Assembly (NCBI GenBank): GCA_021827495.1
Contig: JAKAVN010000010.1
Coordinates: forward strand, 1 to 46,968
DNA: 46,968 nt
Direction of reading: 5' to 3'
Origin: Deltaproteobacteria bacterium
Lineage (GTDB): Bacteria > Desulfobacterota > Binatia > Binatales > Binataceae
The position numbers were made by a program, and so were the translations under genes. This document shows, piece by piece, positions 38,982-46,968 of this stretch. The first letter of the stretch is position 1. Every line of letters starts with the position of its first letter. The notes below the pieces were generated by a model, which was not told the origin of the DNA, did no database searches, and was given only the letters and a program-made list of their open reading frames with translations.

Positions 38982-39407
38982 ATGAAACTCGTGATCACCA
39001 CGCCGACCGCGGTCGTAGTGAATGCCGACAACCTGCGCCACGTTCGTGCGGAGGACTCGACCGGAGGCTTCGGGATACAGCAGGGACACGCGGATTTTCT
39101 GACCGCACTCGCGATCAGCGTGCTGCTGTGGCGCGACGCGATGGGCGTGGAACACTACGCGGCGGTTCGTGGCGGTGCGCTTCGTGTGCGCGGCGGCCAG
39201 TCCGTGGAGGTCGCCACGCGCGAGGCCGTGGTCGGAGATGATCTCAGGAATCTTCGCGAGGTCGTGCTCACGCAGATGGCCAAGAACGCGGAGACGGAAC
39301 AGGCCGCACGGCTGGGAGCGCTCGGGCTTCAGCAGGCCGCGATTCAGCAGATTTATCGTTATCTGCGCCCGACCGATCAGCCCGCGGCCGCGCGCGTGCG
39401 CAAATGA
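38982..39407 (+). CDS. atpC: N-ATPase epsilon subunit
   Basis: 141 residues: N-terminal beta barrel (MKLVITTPTAVVVNADNLRHVRAED in part; GGFGIQQGHADFLTAL) and a short helical C-terminus. In N-ATPase operons this gene is second, unlike in ordinary F-ATPases. Starts ten bases after atpD. Confidence 0.9.
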   Translation: MKLVITTPTAVVVNADNLRHVRAEDSTGGFGIQQGHADFLTALAISVLLWRDAMGVEHYAAVRGGALRVRGGQSVEVATREAVVGDDLRNLREVVLTQMAKNAETEQAARLGALGLQQAAIQQIYRYLRPTDQPAAARVRK

Positions 39408-39426
39408 GGATCGATCGCGTGATGCC

Positions 39427-39735
39427 GTGGTAAAGCGCAATCCGAAAGACGCCGGCCCATCCGACGTCGATAAACGCAAGCTCGAGAGGGCGGTCGATCA
39501 AATGAGGACCAGGCGTGAGTACTGGCAACGAACCGGCGAATTGCCGCTGGGCCGCGCGCTCGGGATGATGGGCAGGTTCGGATGGACCATCGTCGGTCCA
39601 GCGCTGCTCGGCGCCTTCATCGGCCGCTGGCTGGACCGCAGCTTCCACTCGGGTGTGTTCTGGAGCGCGACGCTGGTTTTTCTCGGTGTGGTAGCGGGCT
39701 TTTACCTGGTCTGGCAAAGGATGCACGCGGAATGA
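39427..39735 (+). CDS. atpQ: N-ATPase AtpQ (AtpI-like) membrane protein
   Basis: 102 residues, two TM helices (WTIVGPALLGAFIGRWLDRS and FWSATLVFLGVVAGFYLVW) after a charged N-terminus. Matches AtpQ by position, size and topology. GTG 39427 is the only plausible start in frame; its stop overlaps the atpR ATG (ATGA). Confidence 0.82.
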   Translation: MVKRNPKDAGPSDVDKRKLERAVDQMRTRREYWQRTGELPLGRALGMMGRFGWTIVGPALLGAFIGRWLDRSFHSGVFWSATLVFLGVVAGFYLVWQRMHAE

Positions 39736-40019
39736 TGCGCGCGGAAGGCGTTAAACTGATGATTTTTCTGGCGCTTGGAGCGCTCTTTGGCGCAGCCTAC
39801 CTGGCCGCGCTCGAATGGAACGTTCGGCTGTATTGCCGTGGCTCCAGCACGCCGCTCGCGCTGCTGATTCATGCCCTGCGGTTGCTCGGCACCGCCGCGG
39901 TCTTCGTGGCGATCGCCCAGGCCGGGGCCGCGCCGCTGCTCGCCGCTTCGCTCGGATTCCAGTGCGTGAGGATTTGTGCGGTTGGCGCAAACCGGCGGTC
40001 TTCGGAAGCGCTGTCGTGA
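39732..40019 (+). CDS. atpR: N-ATPase AtpR membrane protein
   Basis: 95 residues, three hydrophobic segments (LMIFLALGALFGAAYLAAL, a helix around LALLIHALRLLGTAAVFVAIA and APLLAASLGFQCVRI). AtpR is found only in N-ATPase operons and is thought to help c-ring assembly. Overlaps both neighbours by four bases. Confidence 0.85.
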   Translation: MMRAEGVKLMIFLALGALFGAAYLAALEWNVRLYCRGSSTPLALLIHALRLLGTAAVFVAIAQAGAAPLLAASLGFQCVRICAVGANRRSSEALS

Positions 40020-40684
40020 GCCATTCTCCGCTCGAAAGCGCGGTCGTATTTCATCTCGGTCCCGTTCCGATTACCGGCACCGTCGTCACGACCTGGGTGC
40101 TGATGGCGGCGCTGGCGATCGCCGCGCTGCTCGCGACGCGCCGTCTGAGCGTAATTCCCAGCGGCGTGCAGGCAATGATAGAAACGCTCGTCAGCGGCAT
40201 CGAGGAAGAAATTCGGGGGATAGTGAATCGCGACCCGTTGGAATTTCTGCCGCTCCTCGGAACGTTGTTCATCTTCCTTGTAGTAGCTAATCTGTCGGAA
40301 CTCCTGCCGGGAATGCACGCCCCCACCGCCTCGATCGAAACCCCCGCCGCCCTGGCGGTTATCGTCTTTTTTTCCGTGCACGTCTTCGGCATCAGGCGGC
40401 ACGGCCTGGGCGGCTATCTCAAAGGCTATCTCAAGCCGAATCCGCTGCTGCTGCCCCTCAATATACTCTCGGAATTCACCCGTTCGTTCTCTCTGATGAT
40501 GCGGCTATTCGGCAATATAATGAGCGACGCGCTCGTGATCGCGATAGTCGTCGCGTTAGCCGGGCTGCTGGTGCCGATCCCATTCATGGTGTTCGAAATA
40601 CTGGTCGGCCTCGTCCAGGCTTACATATTTACGGTGCTGGCTGCCGTATATATCGGCGGCGCCGTCGGCTCGATCGGGAAGTGA
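40016..40684 (+). CDS. atpB: N-ATPase subunit a
   Basis: 222 residues, about five TM helices. The essential Arg lies in SLMMRLFGNIMSD, with the GLVQAYIFTVLAAVYI final helix. Starts at GTG 40016 in a GTGA overlap with atpR. Forms the ion half-channels with the c-ring. Confidence 0.93.
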   Translation: MSHSPLESAVVFHLGPVPITGTVVTTWVLMAALAIAALLATRRLSVIPSGVQAMIETLVSGIEEEIRGIVNRDPLEFLPLLGTLFIFLVVANLSELLPGMHAPTASIETPAALAVIVFFSVHVFGIRRHGLGGYLKGYLKPNPLLLPLNILSEFTRSFSLMMRLFGNIMSDALVIAIVVALAGLLVPIPFMVFEILVGLVQAYIFTVLAAVYIGGAVGSIGK

Positions 40685-40705
40685 AGCAGCGATGGAGGGC
40701 AAGGT

Positions 40706-40951
40706 ATGACTGTGCAGATGGTTAGCATCATTGGCGCCGTGCTGGCGGTGGCGGTCGGCTCGATCAGCCCGGCACTGGCCGAAGGGCGCGCGATCGCCGC
40801 CGCGATGGAGGGAATCGCCAGGCAGCCGGAGTCGGCGGGGGCGATGTCGCGCACGCTTTTTGTCGGCCTGGCGATGATCGAAACGATGGCGATTTATTGC
40901 CTGGTCGTGGCTTTGCTGCTGCTGTTCGCCAATCCCTACGCGGCACGCTGA
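40706..40951 (+). CDS. atpE: N-ATPase subunit c
   Basis: 81 residues, two TM helices joined by the GIARQPE loop. Ion-site residues: Glu26 in helix 1 (SPALAEG, where Na+ enzymes such as Ilyobacter have Gln), Glu59, Thr60 and Tyr64 in helix 2 (MIETMAIYC). Two carboxylates per site are typical of N-ATPases. The coupling ion cannot be settled from sequence. Stop overlaps the atpF ATG. Confidence 0.93.
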   Translation: MTVQMVSIIGAVLAVAVGSISPALAEGRAIAAAMEGIARQPESAGAMSRTLFVGLAMIETMAIYCLVVALLLLFANPYAAR

Positions 40952-41697
40952 TGTCGTTCAGTTGGACGACATTTGCACTGCAGGCGGTCAATTTCCTGGT
41001 CCTCGTGTGGCTACTCAAGCGCTTTCTCTTCAAGCCTGTCGGAGCAATCGTCGCCCGGCGCAAGGAGGAGATCGCCCGCGCCCTGGCCGCGGCGGCGGCC
41101 GCCCGCCAGAGCGCCGAACAGGCGCGCAAGGACTTCGAGTCGCGCGAATCCGAAATCGAGGCGCAGCGGCAAGCCATCATCGATCAGGCGCGCGCGCAGC
41201 TGGCCGATGATCACGCGAAGATGATCGAGGCGGCGCGCGCGGAAATCGAGCAACTGAAGGCGGCGGCGCTCAAACACCTCGATGAAGAACGCGACAGCGC
41301 CGCGCGCGAAGTGTTTGACCGATCGGTGCAGATCGCCATACGGCTCGCGCAACGCCTGTTGCAGCAGTTCGCGGGGCCGCGCGCGGAGGACCTGCTTCTG
41401 GACCGCGTGCTGGACCATCTCGACCATCTGGCCGCGGCCGAGCGCGCGGCGCTGCTGGGCCAGTTTGGACAGGACGGCGGACAATTGATCGTCACCACCG
41501 CTTATCCGCTGGCCTCCGAGGGTGAGTCGAAATGGCGCGCGGCACTGGGCGAGCGTCTGGGCGGGCGGCCGCAGATTGCGTTTGCTATCGACCGGGGTCT
41601 TATTGCCGGCACCGAACTGAAGTTTCCCCACGCGATCCTCCGCTTTAGCTGGCGCGACAGTCTCGGCGACGCGCAACGGGAGTTGAATCCGGCATGA
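40951..41697 (+). CDS. atpF: N-ATPase b subunit with delta-like C-terminus
   Basis: 248 residues: one N-terminal TM (residues ~6-27), a long charged coiled coil (30-140), then a C-terminal domain (~150-248: GGQLIVTTAYPLASE, RPQIAFAIDRGLIAGTELKF) resembling the delta subunit. There is no separate atpH, as usual in N-ATPases. Overlaps atpA by four bases. Confidence 0.9.
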   Translation: MSFSWTTFALQAVNFLVLVWLLKRFLFKPVGAIVARRKEEIARALAAAAAARQSAEQARKDFESRESEIEAQRQAIIDQARAQLADDHAKMIEAARAEIEQLKAAALKHLDEERDSAAREVFDRSVQIAIRLAQRLLQQFAGPRAEDLLLDRVLDHLDHLAAAERAALLGQFGQDGGQLIVTTAYPLASEGESKWRAALGERLGGRPQIAFAIDRGLIAGTELKFPHAILRFSWRDSLGDAQRELNPA

Positions 41698-43259
41698 GCA
41701 CGCTGGCGCGGAGCGTCGAGCGGCGGCTGGACGAGGCGGCCCGGCGCGTCGAAAATCTTGCGTCCGGGCCGGTGCTCGATATGCTCGGGCGCGTCGAGAG
41801 CATCGGCGACGACGTCGCCATGGTCTCCGGCCTTCCCCAAGCGCGGCTCAACGAATTGCTGCTATTCGAGCGCGCGAACGGCGGCCAAGCGGTGACCGCA
41901 ATGGTGCTCGCGCTCGATCCCGGCCTGATCGGCTGCGCTTTGCTGGGCGCGGCGCAAGGAATTGGAGCGGGAGCCAGAGTGCGTGGAACCGGTTCCGTCG
42001 CCAGCGTGCCCGTGGGCCGAATGCTGCTGGGGCGCGTGGTCAACGCGCTCGGCATTCCTCTCGACGGTGGCCCCGGACTGGCGGTCAAGGGCTTCGAGCC
42101 GGTCGAAAAACCGGCGCCCAACATCGTCGACCGCGACTATGTGAGCCAGGCGCTCCAGACCGGCCTTACCGTGATCGACGCGATGCTGGCTTTGGGGAGA
42201 GGCCAGCGCGAGCTGATTATCGGCGATCGCGAAACGGGCAAGACCGCGATCGCCATCGACACCATCATCAACCAGCGCGACTCGGGCGTCATCTGTGTCT
42301 ATTGCGCGGTCGGACAGAAAATGTCGTCGGTCACCCAGGTGATAGAAGCGGTCAGGCGTTACGGCGCGCCCGAGCGATGTATCTTTGTCGTCGCCGCCTC
42401 GGATGATCCGCCGGGACTGCAATGGCTCGCGCCGTATGCGGCCTGCACGATGGCGGAGTATTTCAGCGAACGCGGCGGCGACGCGCTGCTGGTGATCGAC
42501 GACCTCACCAGCCACGCCGTCATTTATCGCCAGCTTTCACTGCTGCTCAGGAATCCGCCGGGACGCGAAGCCTATCCTGGCGACATCTTCTATATTCATT
42601 CGCGCCTGCTCGAACGCGCGGCCAAGCTGAACCATGAGCGCGGCGGCGGTTCCCTCACGGCGCTTCCGATTGCCGCAACCGAGGAGGGCAATCTTTCAGC
42701 CTACATTCCCACCAATCTAATCTCGATTACCGATGGACAGATTGTTCTTGAGCCGCGGCTTTTTCAGGAGGGGCAGAAACCGGCCATCAATGTCGGCAAG
42801 AGCGTTTCGCGCGTCGGGGGAAAAACGCAGGCGCCGGCGATGCGCAAACTGGCGGAGAACCTGCGCCTGGAGTACGCGCAGTTTCTCGAACTCGAAATCT
42901 TCACCCGTTTCGGCGGAATGGTCGACGACCGTACGCGCCGCGTAATCGAACACGGCCGTCGTATCCGCGCGGTGCTCACGCAACCGCAATATTCCGGCCT
43001 GGCGATGCCCTATCAGGTCGCGTTGCTGCTCGCGCTCGACGAGGGGATGCTCGATTCCCTGCCGCTGGAGAAGGTGAGCGAATTCCGCCACTCGCTCGCG
43101 CAGTGGCTCGGCGAGAAGGGTGGGGCGCCAGTCGAGCGAATCAAGTCGACCGGCAAGCTGGACGACGCCGCGCGCACGGCGCTGCTGCGCCTGCTGGCGG
43201 ACTGCATCGCGCACTTGGACGGCTCCGCGGCGGCGTCCGCGGGCCCTGCGGCGAACTAG
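41694..43259 (+). CDS. atpA: N-ATPase alpha subunit
   Basis: 521 residues. Walker A GDRETGKT, VGQKMSSVTQV, ALLVIDDLTSHA, and PAINVGKSVSRVGG with its conserved Ser/Arg (Arg-finger region). Full length. Ends nine bases before atpG. Confidence 0.95.
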   Translation: MSTLARSVERRLDEAARRVENLASGPVLDMLGRVESIGDDVAMVSGLPQARLNELLLFERANGGQAVTAMVLALDPGLIGCALLGAAQGIGAGARVRGTGSVASVPVGRMLLGRVVNALGIPLDGGPGLAVKGFEPVEKPAPNIVDRDYVSQALQTGLTVIDAMLALGRGQRELIIGDRETGKTAIAIDTIINQRDSGVICVYCAVGQKMSSVTQVIEAVRRYGAPERCIFVVAASDDPPGLQWLAPYAACTMAEYFSERGGDALLVIDDLTSHAVIYRQLSLLLRNPPGREAYPGDIFYIHSRLLERAAKLNHERGGGSLTALPIAATEEGNLSAYIPTNLISITDGQIVLEPRLFQEGQKPAINVGKSVSRVGGKTQAPAMRKLAENLRLEYAQFLELEIFTRFGGMVDDRTRRVIEHGRRIRAVLTQPQYSGLAMPYQVALLLALDEGMLDSLPLEKVSEFRHSLAQWLGEKGGAPVERIKSTGKLDDAARTALLRLLADCIAHLDGSAAASAGPAAN

Positions 43260-43268
43260 GGCGCCGCG

Positions 43269-44126
43269 ATGGCACGGGCGCAGGAGATCTCGGCGCGCAT
43301 CGGCTCGCTCAAGGAGCTGCTCGAGATCGTGGCGGCGATTCGAGCGATGGCCGCCGTGCAACTGCAACAGAGCCAGCGCTCGCTGGGCGCGGTCCGCGGC
43401 TATATCGAGATAATCCGCCGCGCGCTGGCCGACGCGGCTGGTCTTTTATCCCACGATGGCGACGGCTCTGACACACCCGTCGAGCCGCGCCCCGGGCTCG
43501 TCGTTTTTTGCTCGGAACACGGATTCTGCGGTGCTTTCAACGAGCCGCTTATTCGCGCCGCCGGCGAGGCGTCGCGGAGCGAAGCAAATCTCCATCTAAT
43601 CTTCGTTGGGAGCCGCGGTGCGCAGCGCGCCGCCGAGCACGGATTGCGCGCTGAACTGACGCTGCCCATGGCGACCCATAGCGGTGGAGTGACAGCGGTG
43701 GCCCGGCGCGTAGCCGCCGAGCTGTATCGCAGGTTCCTTGAGCAGGCGTGTACCAGCGTTGAAGTGCTCTTTATCCGTGAAGTGGCCGGCCAGCACCCGA
43801 CCCTCGAGAAACTGAGGCTTCTGCCGCTCGGCGCGCCGGCGGTTGAAGAGCAGCGCGCCGCGATACCCCCGATTGTGAACCTGAAACCGCGGCGCCTGTT
43901 CGACGAACTTGCGGCGGAGTACATGTTCGCGATGCTGGAGGCGGCGGCGATGGAATCGTTCGCGAGCGAGAACGCGGCACGGTTCCGCACGATGGAAGCC
44001 GCGCACGAAAATATCGAAAACAAGAGTTCGGAACTCAATCGGATGGCGCGGCGGATGCGCCAGGAGTCAGTCACCACCGAGATACTTGACCTTATCGGCG
44101 GCTTCGAAGCGATGAAGCGCCGCTAA
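43269..44126 (+). CDS. atpG: N-ATPase gamma subunit
   Basis: 285 residues. N-terminal helix (ISARIGSLKELLEIVAAIRA), central Rossmann-like part (GLVVFCSEHGFCGAFNEPL) and C-terminal helix ending EILDLIGGFEAMKRR, the standard gamma architecture, if diverged. Last gene of the operon; converges on the CoA-transferase gene 40 bases on. Confidence 0.92.
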   Translation: MARAQEISARIGSLKELLEIVAAIRAMAAVQLQQSQRSLGAVRGYIEIIRRALADAAGLLSHDGDGSDTPVEPRPGLVVFCSEHGFCGAFNEPLIRAAGEASRSEANLHLIFVGSRGAQRAAEHGLRAELTLPMATHSGGVTAVARRVAAELYRRFLEQACTSVEVLFIREVAGQHPTLEKLRLLPLGAPAVEEQRAAIPPIVNLKPRRLFDELAAEYMFAMLEAAAMESFASENAARFRTMEAAHENIENKSSELNRMARRMRQESVTTEILDLIGGFEAMKRR

Positions 44127-44165
44127 CATCCGCCCTCAAGGCTATCGACCGGGGCGCGGCGCGAT

Positions 44166-45374
44166 TTATGCGATTACGCCCTGCGCGCGGAGCGCGGCGA
44201 GTTCGCCAGGTGCGACGCCCGCCTCGGTCAGCACTTCGTCGGTGTGCTCGCCGAGCAGCGGCGCGAAGCGGCGAAGCGCCGCCGGCGTGCGCTCGAAGCG
44301 CGCCGCCGGGCGCGGCTGGCGCATCGGCCCCGCTTGTGGATGCTCGGATTCGACGATGATCTGATTGGCCACGACCTGCTCGTTGCGCAGCACCTCCTCG
44401 CGGCTGAGCAGGGGCGCGCACGGCACTTGGTTGGCGCGCAGGCGCTCGAGCCATTCGGCGGAGCTTCTCGTCTGCAGAACCGCGGCGGTCATCTCGAGGC
44501 GCACGTCGGCGTTGCGGATACGATCGACCGGGGTCTTGAAACGCTCATCGTGGAGCCATTGCGGGCGCTCCAGCGCGCGGCATATCCCCTGCCATTCGGA
44601 GTCGGTATTCGCGGCCGCGGTGATATAGCCGTCGGTGGTCTCGAAAATAAGCTCGCGCGCTTTGGTCGCGCGGAGGCTGCCGCGGTTGGGCCCGGCGAAG
44701 GTATACGCGGCCATTCCCTCGGGCCACAGAAACGCGATCACCGCGTCGAGCATCGCCAACCGCACGTGCTGGCCCTCGCCGGTGCGCTCGCGCGCGAACA
44801 GCGCTGCCGTCATCGCCTGCGCCGCGGTCAGCGCTGTAACCTTGTCCGGGATGATCAGGCGGATCATGTGCGGGCGGCCGGTTTCGACGTCGGCTTGGAT
44901 CGCGGCCAGCCCCGAGAGCGCTTGGATCACCGGGTCGTAAACCCGCTGGCCGGCATACGGGCCGCTTTCGCCGAAGCCGCTGATCGAAACGTAGACCAGA
45001 TCCGGCTTGACCGCGCGCAGCGCCGCCTCGCCAATCCCCATCCGCTCGGCGACGCCGGGGCGATGGTTCTGCACGAACAGGTCGGCGCGCGCGACCAGCC
45101 GCTTGATCAGTTCCAGGCCGCGCGGATCGCGCAGGTCGAGCGCCACCGAACGCTTGTTGCGGTTGATGACCGCAAAGGCCGGCGCGACGCCGCGCCTGGT
45201 CCCGCCCATCGCGCGCGTGAAGTCGCCGATGGCCGGCGGCTCGACCTTGATCACGTCGGCGCCCTGGTCGCCGAGGATCATCGTCGCCATCGGACCGGAA
45301 AGATTTTGCGTGACATCGACGATGCGGATGCCGCTCAAGGGTCCGCTTAACGATCCGGTTGGAGACTTTGGCAT
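44166..45374 (-). CDS. CaiB/BaiF-type CoA transferase
   Basis: 402 residues, class III (formyl-CoA type) family. GIRIVDVTQNLSGPMATMILGD and the catalytic Asp in VYDPVIQALSGL are visible, with GDQGADVIKVE and RNKRSVALDL signatures. Substrate unknown. ATG 45374 chosen because homology begins just after it; the longer frame upstream is low-complexity Arg/His-rich. Confidence 0.93.
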   Translation of the reverse strand: MPKSPTGSLSGPLSGIRIVDVTQNLSGPMATMILGDQGADVIKVEPPAIGDFTRAMGGTRRGVAPAFAVINRNKRSVALDLRDPRGLELIKRLVARADLFVQNHRPGVAERMGIGEAALRAVKPDLVYVSISGFGESGPYAGQRVYDPVIQALSGLAAIQADVETGRPHMIRLIIPDKVTALTAAQAMTAALFARERTGEGQHVRLAMLDAVIAFLWPEGMAAYTFAGPNRGSLRATKARELIFETTDGYITAAANTDSEWQGICRALERPQWLHDERFKTPVDRIRNADVRLEMTAAVLQTRSSAEWLERLRANQVPCAPLLSREEVLRNEQVVANQIIVESEHPQAGPMRQPRPAARFERTPAALRRFAPLLGEHTDEVLTEAGVAPGELAALRAQGVIA

Positions 45375-45409
45375 TGGATGGTGCCTCAAGTGCCGCGCGG
45401 CGCGCCGGA

Positions 45410-46324
45410 TTAGCGGAACGCCGGGATGACCTCTTTGGCGATGGTCTCCATGTTGCGCTCGATATCGTCGTGGCGGCAGGCCCAGGTGAACATCACGCTG
45501 CGCGCGCCGGCATCGATGTACTCGCGCAGCCGCTTGCGGCAATCCTCGGGGGTGCCATAAAGCACGTAGCGGCCGGCAATTTTCGAGAAGTCCTGCGCGT
45601 AGTTCTTGCCCAGCGAACGCGCGGCAACCTCCTCGGCCTCTTTGCGGTCGGGGTAGACCGCGGAAAAGATGAACAGCCCGGAGCGAAACGCGCTCATGTC
45701 GCGTCCGGCCTCGCGGCCGAAGGCGTTGATCTTGGCCAGGCTCTCGCGCAGCATCTCGGGCGTGTACATGTACGGCAGCCAGCCGTCTCCGTACCGGGCC
45801 GCGCGGCGCATCGCGGGCTCCTTGCGTCCGGCGACCCAGATCGGAGGATGGGGCTTCTGGGTGGGAGCGGGATCGAGCGTGACGCCGGAAAAGCGCGTGT
45901 AGCGCCCCTGGTAGCTGACGTTCTTCTCCGTCCAGAGCTTGCCAATCACCTCGAGCGCCTCGTTGGAGCGCGAGCCGCGCTGCTTGACCGGCACGCCGCA
46001 GGCCTCGAACTCCTTGGGGAACTCGCCACCGATCCCGACCCCCATGTGGTAGCGCCCGCCGGAGGCGACGTCGAGCACCGCGGCCTGCTTGGCCAGCATC
46101 ACCGGGTTATACAGCGGCAGCAGCACGATCGAGCTCATCAGCTTGATCTTCTCGGTCGCTCCAGCAGCCACCGACAAGGCGATGAGCGAGTTCGGCACCG
46201 GCCCGTGAAACATCACGTGCTCGCCGGAGGCCAAAAAGTCGTAGCCGAGCCGCTCGGCGAGTCGCGCGAATTCAACGACTCCCTTGACCGAGGTCAGCGC
46301 CACGCCGAATTCAATCGATGCCAC
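45410..46324 (-). CDS. LLM-class (luciferase-like) oxidoreductase
   Basis: 304 residues. TIM-barrel luciferase-like fold: SGEHVMFHGPVP, IKLMSSIVLLPLYNP, GRYHMGVGIGGEFPKEFEA, HPPIWVAGRKEPAMRRAARYGDGW. The TIGR-type F420-dependent subgroup is the best fit, but FMN cannot be excluded. Same strand as the CoA transferase, 35 bases upstream of it, so possibly cotranscribed. Confidence 0.9.
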   Translation of the reverse strand: MASIEFGVALTSVKGVVEFARLAERLGYDFLASGEHVMFHGPVPNSLIALSVAAGATEKIKLMSSIVLLPLYNPVMLAKQAAVLDVASGGRYHMGVGIGGEFPKEFEACGVPVKQRGSRSNEALEVIGKLWTEKNVSYQGRYTRFSGVTLDPAPTQKPHPPIWVAGRKEPAMRRAARYGDGWLPYMYTPEMLRESLAKINAFGREAGRDMSAFRSGLFIFSAVYPDRKEAEEVAARSLGKNYAQDFSKIAGRYVLYGTPEDCRKRLREYIDAGARSVMFTWACRHDDIERNMETIAKEVIPAFR

Positions 46325-46485
46325 GGTTTACCTCCCGCCACGCCCGCGTCCGCGCGGGCCACGCAACTGTGAGTGCCGCTCCGCAAGCCGCGGATCCGAT
46401 TCGCGGCGCGCGCGCGTCTATTTTGCCTAGCATACATCCACACGCGATCACCAAAACACGATGCGAAGCGCTGCGAACCGCTGGC

Positions 46486-46968
46486 TCAGGCCGGGCGCAC
46501 CAAGCCCGAGAGCCCGGCGGCCAGCAGCGGCGTGATTATCCATCCGGCGAGGATATGCAGCCACAGATACCATCGGAGCAGCCTGCCCGACAGCGCCCGC
46601 AGCCGACCGCCCGAGCCGTGGCGCGGATTGGGCCGCCAGTAGGTTCCCTGATGGAGATCGACCAGCGGAAGAAAATTGTCCAGCGAGTAGACGATCGCGT
46701 TGAAGGGCGGATAGTGGCGCGGCGGTTCGCCGCTCTTAACAAAGCAATCGTAGGCCTCGGGCTCGGTCGGCGTGATCGCGCGCTCGTGATAGCCCAAGCC
46801 GAACAGCACCGAGCCCAGCGCGACGAAGGCGAGGATCCACCGCAGCGCGCGCATCGGCCGGTAGCCGTAGCCGATGGTGACCTCGAGCACGCGGCTCCAT
46901 AGCCGGTCGTCCCATCCCAGTCCGCCCCGGTTGCGGCGCGCATCCTCCCTGGCCATCATCACGTCGAC
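46486..46968 (-). CDS. Membrane protein C-terminus, partial at window edge
   Basis: The frame is open to the window end, so the N-terminus is missing. Visible: VTIGYGYRPMRALRWILAF (TM), FGLGYHERAITPTEPEAYDCF, PPFNAIVYSLDNFLPLVDLHQ, and a final TM (LLRWYLWLHILAGWIITPLL). I recognise this tail from large proteins annotated as membrane-associated oxidoreductase or pentapeptide-repeat proteins; the true function is unknown. Confidence 0.75.
   Translation of the reverse strand, partial: VDVMMAREDARRNRGGLGWDDRLWSRVLEVTIGYGYRPMRALRWILAFVALGSVLFGLGYHERAITPTEPEAYDCFVKSGEPPRHYPPFNAIVYSLDNFLPLVDLHQGTYWRPNPRHGSGGRLRALSGRLLRWYLWLHILAGWIITPLLAAGLSGLVRPA

Noticed and set aside
44244-45350. Long plus-strand frame opposite the CoA transferase
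   Set aside because: Shadow frame; no start signal and low-complexity composition.

Overview
High-GC bacterial chromosomal DNA. The gene set (an N-type ATP synthase operon, an F420/LLM-type oxidoreductase, a CaiB-type CoA transferase, an energy-converting hydrogenase-related complex) suggests an environmental bacterium of the Desulfobacterota/Binatota/proteobacterial sort. This is inference from gene content; there is no rRNA to place it.

1-595: little coding signal. The first ~126 bases look like the 3' end (domains 5 and 6) of a group II intron, followed by a ~220-base repeat whose inverted copy lies at 29515-29740 beside ssb.

596-23981: the most striking region, a very large fluoride-response locus. 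I find six fluoride (crcB-motif) riboswitches, four with classical terminators and two whose expression platforms occlude a ribosome-binding site. They precede (i) ilvD; (ii) on the minus strand, a dynamin-like GTPase translationally coupled to two small genes; (iii) on the minus strand, a 108-residue unknown protein placed just after an enolase gene; (iv) a DUF190-CBS regulator plus the fluoride channel crcB/fluc; (v) a six-gene Hyf/complex-I-like membrane complex whose large subunit lacks the NiFe-binding cysteines, so an Ehr-type complex rather than a hydrogenase; (vi) a seven-gene operon of a CxxC/CxxH protein, a calcineurin-like phosphoesterase, HEAT-repeat proteins, a second dynamin-like GTPase carrying the same CxxC/CxxH module at its C-terminus (reading frame broken once), an MFS transporter and a helical protein. 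My reading is that fluoride export (CrcB) is combined with replacement of fluoride-sensitive Mg enzymes (enolase, possibly IlvD) and an uncharacterised membrane/GTPase stress programme.

23982-35620: a decayed mobile island. It holds a 5'-truncated type III restriction subunit, a vapBC pair starting exactly at the truncation, a tyrosine recombinase that lost its first catalytic Arg, a hicBA pair broken by an IS630-type element, ssb plus ardC anti-restriction genes, a second vapBC, a sensorless sigma54 activator with an altered Walker A motif, an excisionase-like HTH gene, a small XRE regulator whose start codon lies inside a long perfect palindrome, and an intact tyrosine integrase abutting a tRNA-Leu gene, the likely integration site.

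35847-46968: ordinary, visibly GC-richer chromosome. It holds an amidase divergent from a complete N-ATPase operon in the canonical order atpD-C-Q-R-B-E-F-A-G, then three minus-strand genes: a CaiB-type CoA transferase, an LLM-class oxidoreductase and the C-terminal part of a membrane protein running off the window.
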